This document shows positions 1 through 8,900 of a stretch of DNA of 51,680 bases, in pieces. Both the position numbers and the translations under genes were made by a program. The stretch is from Chitinophagaceae bacterium (GTDB lineage: Bacteria > Bacteroidota > Bacteroidia > Chitinophagales > Chitinophagaceae): the NCBI GenBank assembly GCA_947447005.1, contig CANFHO010000004.1:1-51680 (forward strand), given 5' to 3'. The notes under the pieces were generated by a model. It searched no databases, was not told the origin of the DNA, and saw only the letters and a program-made list of their open reading frames with translations. How positions within the stretch are numbered: the first letter of the stretch is position 1; each line of letters begins with the position of its first letter.

Positions 1-134
1 ATGGGATGCAGAGAACAGAAGTGCAATGTGGAAGATGCAAGGCCCATTTGGGACACGTATTCGATGATGGTCCCAAACCCACCGGACTTCGCTATTGCAT
101 CAATGGTGTGATATTGGGATTTGAGAAGAAATAA
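1..134 (+). CDS. msrB: Peptide-methionine (R)-S-oxide reductase MsrB, C-terminal end (5' partial)
   Basis: The first complete codon starts at position 3 and the frame runs 43 codons to TAA at 132-134; the gene begins upstream of the window. The visible tail carries the second CxxC pair (CGRC), which in this family helps bind structural zinc, then GHVFDDGP and the RYCINGV signature. The Cys of RYC is the catalytic residue that reduces methionine-R-sulfoxide in proteins. The end (ILGFEKK) fits the usual C-terminus. No localisation can be inferred because the N-terminus is missing. The stop codon runs directly into a purine-rich repeat arm shared with the convergent yceI-like gene. Confidence 0.93.
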   Translation, partial: GMQRTEVQCGRCKAHLGHVFDDGPKPTGLRYCINGVILGFEKK

Positions 135-255
135 GGAGAAAAGAGAAAAGAGAAGAGAGAAGAGAGAAGAGAGAAAGGAGAAAATCTATTGCCATTTTAA
201 TAATATGGCTGTTTCATTTTTCTCTTTTCTCTTTTCACTTTTCTCTTTTCTCTTT
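133..255. repeat. Inverted repeat with heptamer (GAGAAAA/TCTCTTT) tandem arms
   Basis: A pure-purine arm (about 133-184, units of about 7 bp resembling GAGAAAA) starts at the msrB stop. A pyrimidine arm (about 217-255, five TCTCTTT-like units, one with CAC) ends just before the stop of the YceI gene. Between them lies a small apex stem, GCCAT 191-195 with ATGGC 205-209. The whole can fold into a long hairpin on either strand and may serve as a two-way terminator or mRNA 3'-end stabiliser for the convergent genes. The decamer TGGCTGTTTC (206-215) recurs at the same place in the repeat at 10363-10494. Confidence 0.85.
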
Positions 256-260
256 AATTG

Positions 261-851
261 TTATTGTTTGTTCATCTCCAACAACACCGTAATCTCTACA
301 TCATTTCCTACAGCCAATCCACCACCTGCAAGTGCACCGGTAAATTTCACACCAAACTGTGTACGATCAATGGTAGTCTTGGCCTTAAACCCAGACTTAA
401 TACCCTTTCCAGTATCCAATTGACCACCATATACAACATCAAATGTAACGGTCTTGGTTACATCACGAATCGTAAGATCCCCTACCAATTTGTAGTTTTT
501 GCCACCAGCAGGAGTAAATGATTTGCTTACAAACTTCATTTGAGGAAATTTCTCCACATTGAAGAAATCATCTGATTTCAAATGCTTATCCCTGAACTCA
601 TTATCCGTATTCACAGAAGCTACATCAACTGAAAAATTGATAGCTGCATCAGACAAGTCAGCCTTAGAAGCAGTTAAGCTGCCATCAAAAACTTTAAATG
701 CACCTTCTACTTCAGACACCATCATATGGGTAACACTGAACTTTACAGAAGAGTGAACTTTGTCAACAGACCATTTTGCTTGTGCCATAGAGGCCACAGA
801 TACCAACATGGCAAAAACTGCCACTGTTAATTTCATAAATTGCTTTTGCAT
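261..851 (-). CDS. YceI family periplasmic protein
   Basis: A 196-residue protein with a cleavable signal peptide (hydrophobic residues about 6-22, cleavage probably after AQA near residue 25). The mature part is a YceI domain over its whole length: WSVDKVHSSVKFSVTH at the N-terminus, then GxF..FDGSL, DNEFRDKHLKSDDFF and the FxVKFTG segment. YceI proteins are lipocalin-like barrels that hold a polyprenoid chain; some are stress- or base-induced, and the function here is unproven. The first ATG (851) is used; an in-frame ATG at 836 would also give a signal peptide. The gene is convergent with msrB and diverges from the sortilin-like gene at 1003. Confidence 0.92.
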   Translation of the reverse strand: MQKQFMKLTVAVFAMLVSVASMAQAKWSVDKVHSSVKFSVTHMMVSEVEGAFKVFDGSLTASKADLSDAAINFSVDVASVNTDNEFRDKHLKSDDFFNVEKFPQMKFVSKSFTPAGGKNYKLVGDLTIRDVTKTVTFDVVYGGQLDTGKGIKSGFKAKTTIDRTQFGVKFTGALAGGGLAVGNDVEITVLLEMNKQ

Positions 852-1002
852 AATATTTAATGTTTAAACACTAAATTAGAGAGAAAGTAGATGCCTTCCA
901 AAAAATCTTTGTGGAAAGTACTGAATAGCAATACGTAGCATTGGTAAACAAAATTTTACACAGCAGGGATTAATTAATAACTTCCACAAAAATTTAAGGT
1001 TC

Positions 1003-4000
1003 ATGAAAACAATCAGATTCGTGCTTGGAATGATGGCGTTTGCAATGCTTTCTTCCAATCCCTCTTTTGCACAGAAGATCTCATTGGATCAATTCAAAAA
1101 TTGGAAACCGAGAAATATCGGTCCCGCTGGCATGAGTGGTCGTATTACAACCATCGATGCCGTAGTATCAGACCCCAGAATCATTTATGTAGGTGCAGCT
1201 TCTGGCGGTGTATGGAAAACAATCAATGCAGGAGCCAGCTGGACTCCCCTATTTGAGAACCAGCCAATCATGAATATTGGATCCATCTCCATTCAACAAT
1301 CCAACCCATCTGTGGTTTGGGTGGGTACAGGTGAAGGAAATCCAAGAAATTCAGTGAGTATAGGTGAAGGTATTTTCAAGACATTAGATGGCGGAAAAAC
1401 ATGGAAACGGATGGGCCTTGAAAAAACACGCAATATTCACAGGATCATTGTAGACCCAACCAATCCAAATACAGTTTATGCAGGAGCGATAGGAAATCCA
1501 TTTGCAGAACATCCTGATAGAGGCGTTTTCAAAACTACCGATGGTGGTGAAACCTGGAATAAAATTCTTTATACAAATGACACATCAGGCGTTGCAGATA
1601 TGGTGATGGATCCATCAAATCCAAACAAACTGTTTGCAGCCATGTGGCAGCATAGAAGAACACCCTGGAGCCTCAGCAGCGGTGGACCAGGCAGCGGATT
1701 GTACATGACCTACGATGGCGGCAAAAATTGGAAAAAACTCGGAGCTGCTGAAGGTTTGCCAGAAGGGAATTATGGTCGCATTGGTTTAGCCATGTCCAAG
1801 AGCAACCCCAACAGAGTATATGCACTGGTGGAAGCAACCAAAAATGGTTTGTATAGAACAGATGATGGTGGCGAACATTGGACCCTTGTTAACAGCGACC
1901 CACAGTGGGTAAGTACACGTCCTTTCTACTTCCAGGACATTGCATGTGACCCACAAAATGATAACAGACTTTGGTTAATCTATCAAATGATTTCAAAAAG
2001 TGATGATGGTGGCAAGAATTTTGATGTAGTGATTCCGTACAATGGTATCCACCCCGATCACCATGCGTTCTGGATCAATCCAAAAGATCCAAGCTTTATT
2101 ATCGACGGAAATGATGGTGGTATAGGCATCACAAGAGATATGGGTAAAACCTGGCTGTTTGATGAAAAACTTCCGGTGGGACAATTTTATCATATCAACG
2201 TAGACAATGAAACCCCTTATCATGTAATGGGTGGAATGCAGGATAACGGCACATGGCATGGTCCAGCATATACCTGGATCAATGGTGGTATCAAGAACTA
2301 CTATTGGGAAAGTATATGGGGTGGAGATGGATTTGATGCAATGTCGGATCCAGATGATGCCTCTTGGATTTATGCGATGAGTCAGGGTGGCTCTGTTGGG
2401 AAGTACAATGTCAAAACAGGCGAAAGCTGGTATATTCAGCCAACCCCTCCGGATGTGAAAACAAAATTGCGTTTCAACTGGAATGCAGCCATGGCACAAG
2501 ATCCATTAAGTAAGAGTACAATATATTATGGAAGTCAATTCCTCCATAAATCTACCAATAAAGGCGCATCATGGCAGATCATATCTCCAGATCTTTCAAC
2601 CAATGACAGCGTAAAAACTGATCAAACAAATAATGGTGGTATTTCTATAGACATCACAGGTGCTGAAAACTATTGCACCATCATGGCCATTGCTCCGTCT
2701 TATAAAGATAACAATGTGATCTGGGTAGGAACAGATGATGGAAATGTACAATTGACAAAAGACGGTGGTAAAACATGGACCAATTTCCGTGGTAAAATTC
2801 CAGGACTGCCAGTTGGCGCTTGGATTCCACAGATCCAGGCTTCAAGATATAATGCTGGCGAAGCCTTTGTGGTTGCAAATGATTATAGAAGAGGAGATTT
2901 CAAACCTTATATCTTTAGAACAACAGATTTCGGTAAAACATGGACAAGGTTGTTGGATGAGAAGAAAGTAACAGGATATGCATTGTGCGTGCTTCAAGAC
3001 CCAACAGAACCCAATTTGATCTTCGCAGGAACAGAGCAAGGACTTTGGGTGAGCCTCGACAATGGTGCAACTTTCCAACAATGGAAAAATGGATATCCAA
3101 ATGTATCCACCTATGACCTTGCTATTCAAGAAAGGGAAGCCGATTTGGTCATTGCAACTTTTGGTCGTGCTCTATGGGTTTTGGATGACATCAGACCACT
3201 TAGAAAATTGGCTGCAGAAAAGAGCATGTTCAATAAGCCAATTACAGTGTTTGGTAACAGTCCTGTTGTACAAGCTCAGTTCAGAAATGCCCCAGGATAT
3301 GAATGGAGTACATGGGGAATCTGGGATGCTGAAAACAGACCAGAAGGAGCACCCGTTTCATTCTATATTAAATCAGATACTTCTTCCAAAGCTAAAAAGG
3401 ATACTGTATTTGTAAAGATTTATAATGAGAAGAATGAAGTAATCCGTAACCTGAGATGGAATGCAGACAGTGGGTTCAACAGAACTACATGGAGGATGGA
3501 AGAAAAAGGATTCCGCATGCCTGGCATGGGTGGCGGCAGAAGAAGACGTGGCGGTGGCGGCGGAGATGATGCTGAGCCAGCAGGACCTCAAGCATTGCCA
3601 GGTACCTATAAAGTAGTTCTTACCTATAAGAAAACAAGTGATTCAACCATGATTACCTTGTTGGATGACCCAAGGCTTGGTAACAGAAATGCTATCAAGG
3701 AAGCACAAAAGGCCATGCGTGCAGAACTTAGAAAGAGCGGAGATAAATTGATTGATGCATTAGATATTCTAAACGATGCAGATGAAGCAGCTAAAAAGCT
3801 CGAAGCATATCTCACTGGCATGAAAGGAACAGAAGCGGATTCACTTCGTAAAACCACAAAAGCGGTGCAAGATGAAGTGAAAAATCTAAGGGAATTCATT
3901 AATGGTAAAACACAAACCAAACAAGGATACGGACAAGTACCACAAGTAACGGTGATGAGTGAGTACCAACAAGCAAGTCAGTCCATTTCCTCAAAAACAA

Positions 4001-4152
4001 TTATTCCTGGTGAACAAGAAAAAGACCTTGTAACACGTGCATCAACTTTGATAGAAGAAGCATCGAAAAAAGTAAATGCCTTCAAAGATGGTTTATGGAA
4101 ACGTTATAAGGATCAAACTGCTTCAGCCAAGCTTGATCCGTTTGGGAAATAA
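1003..4152 (+). CDS. Large secreted sortilin/VPS10-like BNR (Asp-box) repeat protein
   Basis: A 1049-residue protein with a signal peptide ending near SFAQ (residue 24). Many Asp-box motifs of the type S/T-x-D-x-G-x-T-W mark the blades of a BNR beta-propeller: near residues 127 (TLDGGKTW), 178 (TTDGGETW), 236, 286, 333, 585 (TKDGGKTW), 641 (TTDFGKTW) and 684 (SLDNGATF). This is the architecture of Bacteroidetes proteins annotated as VPS10/sortilin or WD40/YVTN/BNR-like glycosyl hydrolases. No catalytic residues can be assigned, so hydrolase activity is not claimed. After the propeller comes a domain containing an Arg/Gly-rich loop (about 843-857), then a helical, charged C-terminal region (about 900-1035). 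There is no T9SS sorting tail, so it is probably periplasmic or simply secreted. Confidence 0.85.
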   Translation: MKTIRFVLGMMAFAMLSSNPSFAQKISLDQFKNWKPRNIGPAGMSGRITTIDAVVSDPRIIYVGAASGGVWKTINAGASWTPLFENQPIMNIGSISIQQSNPSVVWVGTGEGNPRNSVSIGEGIFKTLDGGKTWKRMGLEKTRNIHRIIVDPTNPNTVYAGAIGNPFAEHPDRGVFKTTDGGETWNKILYTNDTSGVADMVMDPSNPNKLFAAMWQHRRTPWSLSSGGPGSGLYMTYDGGKNWKKLGAAEGLPEGNYGRIGLAMSKSNPNRVYALVEATKNGLYRTDDGGEHWTLVNSDPQWVSTRPFYFQDIACDPQNDNRLWLIYQMISKSDDGGKNFDVVIPYNGIHPDHHAFWINPKDPSFIIDGNDGGIGITRDMGKTWLFDEKLPVGQFYHINVDNETPYHVMGGMQDNGTWHGPAYTWINGGIKNYYWESIWGGDGFDAMSDPDDASWIYAMSQGGSVGKYNVKTGESWYIQPTPPDVKTKLRFNWNAAMAQDPLSKSTIYYGSQFLHKSTNKGASWQIISPDLSTNDSVKTDQTNNGGISIDITGAENYCTIMAIAPSYKDNNVIWVGTDDGNVQLTKDGGKTWTNFRGKIPGLPVGAWIPQIQASRYNAGEAFVVANDYRRGDFKPYIFRTTDFGKTWTRLLDEKKVTGYALCVLQDPTEPNLIFAGTEQGLWVSLDNGATFQQWKNGYPNVSTYDLAIQEREADLVIATFGRALWVLDDIRPLRKLAAEKSMFNKPITVFGNSPVVQAQFRNAPGYEWSTWGIWDAENRPEGAPVSFYIKSDTSSKAKKDTVFVKIYNEKNEVIRNLRWNADSGFNRTTWRMEEKGFRMPGMGGGRRRRGGGGGDDAEPAGPQALPGTYKVVLTYKKTSDSTMITLLDDPRLGNRNAIKEAQKAMRAELRKSGDKLIDALDILNDADEAAKKLEAYLTGMKGTEADSLRKTTKAVQDEVKNLREFINGKTQTKQGYGQVPQVTVMSEYQQASQSISSKTIIPGEQEKDLVTRASTLIEEASKKVNAFKDGLWKRYKDQTASAKLDPFGK

Positions 4153-4350
4153 GGGAAAGAGGCAAGGAGGCAAGGAGGCAGAGAGGCAAAGAGGTAATAC
4201 AGTAAAACGCAAATAAAGAAAGGGAGCAGATAATTCTGACTCCCTTTTCTTATTTAATTTTATCTGTAAAAAATCTCTTTGCCTCCTTGCCTCCTTGCCT
4301 CCTTGCCTCCTTGCCTCCTTGCCTCCTTGCCTCCTTGCCTCTTTGCCTAG
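4153..4350. repeat. Inverted repeat with octamer (GGCAAGGA/TTGCCTCC) tandem arms
   Basis: Right after the stop of the sortilin-like gene come four 8-bp units (GGCAAGGA x2, GGCAGAGA, GGCAAAGA; 4161-4192). The opposite arm at 4279-4350 holds seven perfect TTGCCTCC units, then TTGCCTCT and TTGCCTAG. The last unit contains the stop codon of the minus-strand gene (CTA at 4347-4349). The right arm has roughly twice as many units as the left, as expected for slippage-driven expansion. An ordinary terminator hairpin lies between the arms. There are no spacers, so this is not a CRISPR. Confidence 0.88.
4216..4252 (+). terminator. Intrinsic terminator-like hairpin
   Basis: AAGAAAGGGAG (4216-4226) pairs with CTCCCTTTTCTT (about 4240-4252) with one bulge, and is followed by a T-rich run (TATTTAATTTTA). 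It is well placed to end transcription of the sortilin-like gene and lies inside the loop of the octamer repeat. Confidence 0.55.
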
Positions 4351-4595
4351 TTCCTATTAATCAAAAACTGAAAAGGCTTCAATCCCCCAGCTTTTAGAGC
4401 ACGACTGATAAGAGCGGCTTTATGAGAAATTTTATAATTATTGAGATCAAAAAACTCATACGCCTGACAGATGGATTCTGACATCTCAACAGACTGCAAA
4501 AGTGTGTTTAATGAAATAATCTCCCGCTCAATACTGTTTTCATCTTCCACCTCCTCTTTTCTGAGGATTAATAAGTCTCTATTGTGTTTTTTCAT
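4347..4595 (-). CDS. Small protein of unknown function (82 aa)
   Basis: I do not recognise this protein. It is highly charged, lacks a signal peptide or membrane segment, and is probably a mostly helical cytoplasmic protein: MKKHNRDLLILRKEEV..., a middle rich in Glu/Ser/Leu, and a basic C-terminus ending FLINRN. The ATG at 4595 is chosen because a longer TTG-started frame (4640) would overlap the 42-residue lipoprotein gene ending at 4601; with the ATG the two genes are five bases apart and look co-transcribed. Its TAG stop lies inside the last unit of the octamer repeat, so the repeat abuts or has trimmed the 3' end. Coding status is likely but unproven. Confidence 0.55.
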   Translation of the reverse strand: MKKHNRDLLILRKEEVEDENSIEREIISLNTLLQSVEMSESICQAYEFFDLNNYKISHKAALISRALKAGGLKPFQFLINRN

Positions 4596-4600
4596 ATATA

Positions 4601-4729
4601 CTAATAACCGACGAAACCTTTCTTCGCAGGACAACCACAACTGTTATTATGTGTAGTTGCACACGAAACGAACAAAAATGCCGCCATAATGATTAATAAA
4701 AAATAAGATATCAAATTGCTTTTATTCAT
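4601..4729 (-). CDS. Tiny Cys-rich lipoprotein (42 aa)
   Basis: A 43-codon frame from ATG at 4729 to TAG at 4601. The N-terminus has Lys then a hydrophobic helix (residues about 5-21, LISYFLLIIMAAFLFVS) followed by a lipobox-like VSC, so Cys23 should be lipidated after signal peptidase II cleavage. The mature peptide would be only about 20 residues, with two further Cys in a CGC motif and a basic KKGF segment. No known family is recognised; many Bacteroidetes genomes carry comparable very small envelope lipoproteins. The 82-residue gene follows five bases downstream. The signal-peptide and lipobox pattern is the main argument that it is translated. Confidence 0.6.
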   Translation of the reverse strand: MNKSNLISYFLLIIMAAFLFVSCATTHNNSCGCPAKKGFVGY

Positions 4730-4788
4730 AAGAACTGTCTACTAATGTACATTTTTATCAATGAAATGCTACCTTTTTCGTAATTTTT

Positions 4789-5889
4789 ATGAGATTTTTA
4801 ATAAAAACAATGGTTCAGCAAAAACCATATAAAGTTTTAGTTTCTCCCCTGGACTGGGGAATTGGTCATGCAACTCGTTGTATACCAATTATTTATTATT
4901 TAATGGAAAAAGGCATTTCTGTTTCATTGGCATCTGATGGAAAATCCTATGATCTTTTAAAAAAAGAGTTCCCCACCCTAATAATATACAAACTTCAAGG
5001 TTATAAAATCACATATCAAAAGAGTGGAAAACAATTTTCACTCAAATTATTACAACAAGTACACAAGATCATCTATGCTGTTTTTTGTGAACATGTTTGG
5101 CTGAAAAAAATGCAGAAAAAAAACAATTGGGATCTGGTCATCAGCGATAATCGATATGGCTTTTACAATAAAAAAACCACCTCTATCATTATCACACATC
5201 AACTGCATATACATTCTGGGATGGGTCGTTTTGTAGATAGATGGGTTCAAAAAATATTGTATGGATATATCAATCGCTTCAATAGATGTTGGATTCCAGA
5301 TTCACTCGAGGAACCCAATCTAACAGGTATATTGGCACACCCTATTCAGAAACCCAAGTACTTGGAATATATAGGTCCGATTTCGAGAATGAAAAAAATT
5401 GAAGTCGCCTCTTCACATAAAATTCTCATATTACTGTCTGGACCTGAGCCACAAAGAACATTACTTGAACAAATTTTACTTAAACAAGCCGAAAAAATTG
5501 ACAAACAATTTATATTGGTGAGAGGGCTTCCATCAGAAACATCTCAGCCAATGCTTCCAACAAATGTCACTTCCTTCAATTATCTGGGTGCCTCAGAATT
5601 AACACAAGCCCTTTCTTCCGCTTCAATTGTTGTATGCAGATCTGGTTATTCTTCGTTAATGGATATCGTGAAAATGGAAAAAAAGGCGATCCTGATACCA
5701 ACGCCAGGACAAACAGAACAAGAATATCTTGGAAAAAGATTCATGGATAAAAAAATGTTTGTCTGTCAAAACCAAGACGAAGTAAACCTGTTAACAGGCC
5801 TGGAACAATTGAATGAATTTACAGAACAAAGCTTTTCCATTGATTTTGAGCAATACAAAAAGGCTTTGTCTGCTTTAGGCATCAAATAA
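4789..5889 (+). CDS. GT-B glycosyltransferase, GT28/MurG-like
   Basis: A 366-residue protein without a signal peptide. The N-terminal Rossmann half contains VSPLDWGIGHATRCIP, the glycine-rich acceptor loop typical of MurG-like (GT28) enzymes. The C-terminal half has LLSGPEPQ near residue 214 and a CRSGYSSLMD segment with PTPGQTEQEYL, matching the GT28 nucleotide-sugar-binding half. It probably transfers a sugar from a nucleotide donor to a lipid or envelope acceptor at the inner face of the membrane; the substrate is unknown. It stands alone, not in a cell-wall operon. The first ATG is reported; ATG at 4810 (MVQQKPYKV) gives the N-terminus more usual in relatives. Confidence 0.8.
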   Translation: MRFLIKTMVQQKPYKVLVSPLDWGIGHATRCIPIIYYLMEKGISVSLASDGKSYDLLKKEFPTLIIYKLQGYKITYQKSGKQFSLKLLQQVHKIIYAVFCEHVWLKKMQKKNNWDLVISDNRYGFYNKKTTSIIITHQLHIHSGMGRFVDRWVQKILYGYINRFNRCWIPDSLEEPNLTGILAHPIQKPKYLEYIGPISRMKKIEVASSHKILILLSGPEPQRTLLEQILLKQAEKIDKQFILVRGLPSETSQPMLPTNVTSFNYLGASELTQALSSASIVVCRSGYSSLMDIVKMEKKAILIPTPGQTEQEYLGKRFMDKKMFVCQNQDEVNLLTGLEQLNEFTEQSFSIDFEQYKKALSALGIK

Positions 5890-5958
5890 CTCTTAATTTG
5901 TCCTTCAGGCACGTTTTTTTTGCTTAATTTGAAACCAACATAACCGAAACTTTAAACC

Positions 5959-8900
5959 ATGAGAAAAATTTGTTTAGCCATCCTATTGGGATGCTTCCAG
6001 ATGACCGTTTTCTCCCAACCCACATTCCCAGTGAATGGTGTTGCTGATGAACGGGACGTAACGTATGCATTTACACATGCAAACATTGTAAAAGATCCTC
6101 AAACAACCATTGCCAATGCAAGTATGTTGGTAATGAATGGCAAAATCATTGCCATTGGAACTACAGTAAACATTCCAGCAGATGCAATCATAGTCGATTG
6201 TACTGGCAAAACGATCTATCCTTCATTTATAGATCTATATGCAGATTATGGCATCACATCGGCACAGCCAGCAGGATTTGGAATGGGTCGTGGTGGTGGA
6301 TTTGGAGCAGCACAACTCACCTCCAATCAAAAAGGTGCATTTGGCTGGAATCAGGCAATCAAGGCAGACGTGAATGCCTCTGCACTTTTCAATACCGACG
6401 AAGCCAAAGCAAAAGCCTTGCGTGAAAGTGGTTTTGGTGCGGTGCTTGTTCATCAACGCGATGGAATTGCAAGAGGTACAGGAACATTTGTATCTCTGGC
6501 CTCCGTAAAAGAAAACCTTGCGATTTTGAAGGAAACAGCATCAGCACATTACTCATTTAGCAAGGGTACTTCAACACAATCCTATCCCTCATCTATGATG
6601 GGTATGATTGCTTTGCTCAGACAAACATACCTGGATGCTAAATGGTATAAGAACAATGCAGACAAGGAAGGCGTAAACCTCACTTTGGGTGCATGGAACA
6701 GGGCACAAGCTCTTCCACAAATTTTCGAAGCAAATGATAAATGGAATGTATTGCGTGCAGACAGAATCGGTGATGAGTTCGGTGTACAATATATTATCAA
6801 AACAAATGGCAATGAATACCAACGTGTACAGGAAATTGCTGGAACCAAAGCAACTTTGATTGTTCCGGTTAACTACCCTGCAGCCATGGATGTAGAAGAT
6901 CCAAATGATGCACGCTTTGTGTCATTGTCTGATATGAAACATTGGGAACTTGCACCTACAAACACAGCCGCGCTTGATAAAGCTGGTATTTCATTTTGTT
7001 TGACAACAGCAGATCTCAGAATGCCGAATATCTTTTTGGCCAATGTAAGAAAGGCTATTGAAAATGGACTGTCTGAAAGCAAAGCGCTTGAAGCTTTGAC
7101 AATCACTCCTGCCAAAACAATTGGTGTATCCGAGATGGTTGGTTCTTTGGAAACAGGCAAGGTTGCCAACTTCATCATTACTACAGGAAATGTATTCAAT
7201 GAAAAAACAAGCATCCTGGAAAACTGGGTACAAGGAAATAAATACAGCATCCATGCAGAAAAATGGGTAGATATTGCTGGCAGTTATACCTTGAATATCC
7301 AATCAGAAAAAGGAAACAAGTCAATGCAATTGAGTGTAAAATCTGCAGCTGCTGCCAGCATTATTGGCACAGATACCATTGCTACCAAATTTTCGCATGA
7401 TGGCAAAATAGTTAAAATCAGTTTCTCTCCAGATAAACGTTCAAGAGGTGGTTACAGACTCAGCGGTTTGAGCAATGCCACAGGTTGGAACGGATATGGT
7501 GAAGATGCAGAAGGAAACAAACTTACCTGGACAGGTACATTACAGTCTGTTGCGGCAGCCATAGAAGTAAAAGCAGATAGCACCAAAAGAAGAGGAAGTG
7601 GTCCATTGGGCAAAGTAACATATCCATTCACTCCTTTCGGATGGTCAGATGCTCCTAAACAGGAAACTGTTCTTTTCAAGAATGCTACTGTATGGACCAA
7701 CGAAGCAGAAGGTAAATTGGAAAACACAGATGTATTGGTGAAGGATGGCAAGATTGCACAAATCGGTAAAGGCATTCCGGAAACTGGTGCTGTTGTGATT
7801 GATGCAACTGGCAAACATCTTTCTCCTGGTATCATTGACGAGCACTCACATATTGCAGCTGCTTCCATCAATGAAGGCGGACAATCTGTAACATCGGAAG
7901 TTCGCATTGCAGATAATTTGAATCCTGATGATATCAATATCTACCGTCAACTCAGTGGTGGTGTTACATCCTCTCATATCCTTCATGGTAGTGCAAATAC
8001 CATTGGCGGACAAACACAATTGATTAAACTCCGTTGGGGAGCTAGCGATGATCAACTGAAATTCCAGGGATCTGATGGCTTTATCAAATTTGCCTTGGGA
8101 GAAAACGTAAAACGCGCTTCATCTTCACAAGGAAATACAAGATTCCCAGATACACGTATGGGTGTTGAACAAGTATTAACAGATGCATTCACCCGTGCAA
8201 AGGATTATGAAAAAGCCATTGCAGCTGCATCAACAGTTACAACAACCAATGCAAAAGGTAAGAAAACAACAACAGTTGCAGACCCTTATCTCACTGTAAG
8301 GAAAGATTTGGAACTCGATGCACTTGTTGAAATTTTGAATAAAAAGCGCTTCATCACTTGCCACTCTTATGTACAAAGCGAAATCAACTCAGCAATGAAA
8401 GTTGGAGAAAAACTTGGATTCCGTTTCAATACATTCACCCATATCCTTGAAGGATATAAGGTGGCAGACAAAATGAAAGAACATGGTGCAAATGCATCTA
8501 CGTTCTCTGATTGGTGGAATTACAAAATGGAAGTATTGGATGCCATTCCATACAATGCATCCATCATGACAAAAGTTGGATTGAATGTGGCCATCAATTC
8601 AGATGATGCTGAAATGGCACGCAGATTGAACCAAGAAGCTGCCAAAAGCATCAAGTGGGGCGGACTTACCGAAGAGGAATCATTGAAGATGGTTACGCTG
8701 AATCCAGCCAAAATGTTGCACGTGGATAACAAAGTGGGAAGTATCAAAGTAGGTAAAGATGCAGACCTTGTTCTCTGGAGCGATAGCCCTGTGAGCATCT
8801 ATGCGAAATCTGAAAAGACCATGGTAGATGGCATCATTTATTTCGACAGGGAAAAAGATGCAGCTATGAGAAAGGATCAAACCCGTGAACGCAATCGACT

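Noticed and set aside
121-521. Open frames across the msrB/yceI junction
   Set aside because: They translate the purine repeat arm (Arg/Lys/Glu only) and the antisense of yceI; no start or domain support.
1993-2499. 168-codon open frame on the minus strand inside the sortilin-like gene
   Set aside because: Fully antisense to conserved propeller coding sequence, with no recognisable domain and no plausible start context.
4279-4350. Possible CRISPR-like array
   Set aside because: The 8-bp units are contiguous with no spacers and have a complementary arm nearby; this is a tandem repeat hairpin.
4347-4640. Longer 97-residue version of the small protein starting at TTG 4640
   Set aside because: It would overlap the lipoprotein gene and use TTG although an ATG sits at 4595 just after the lipoprotein stop.
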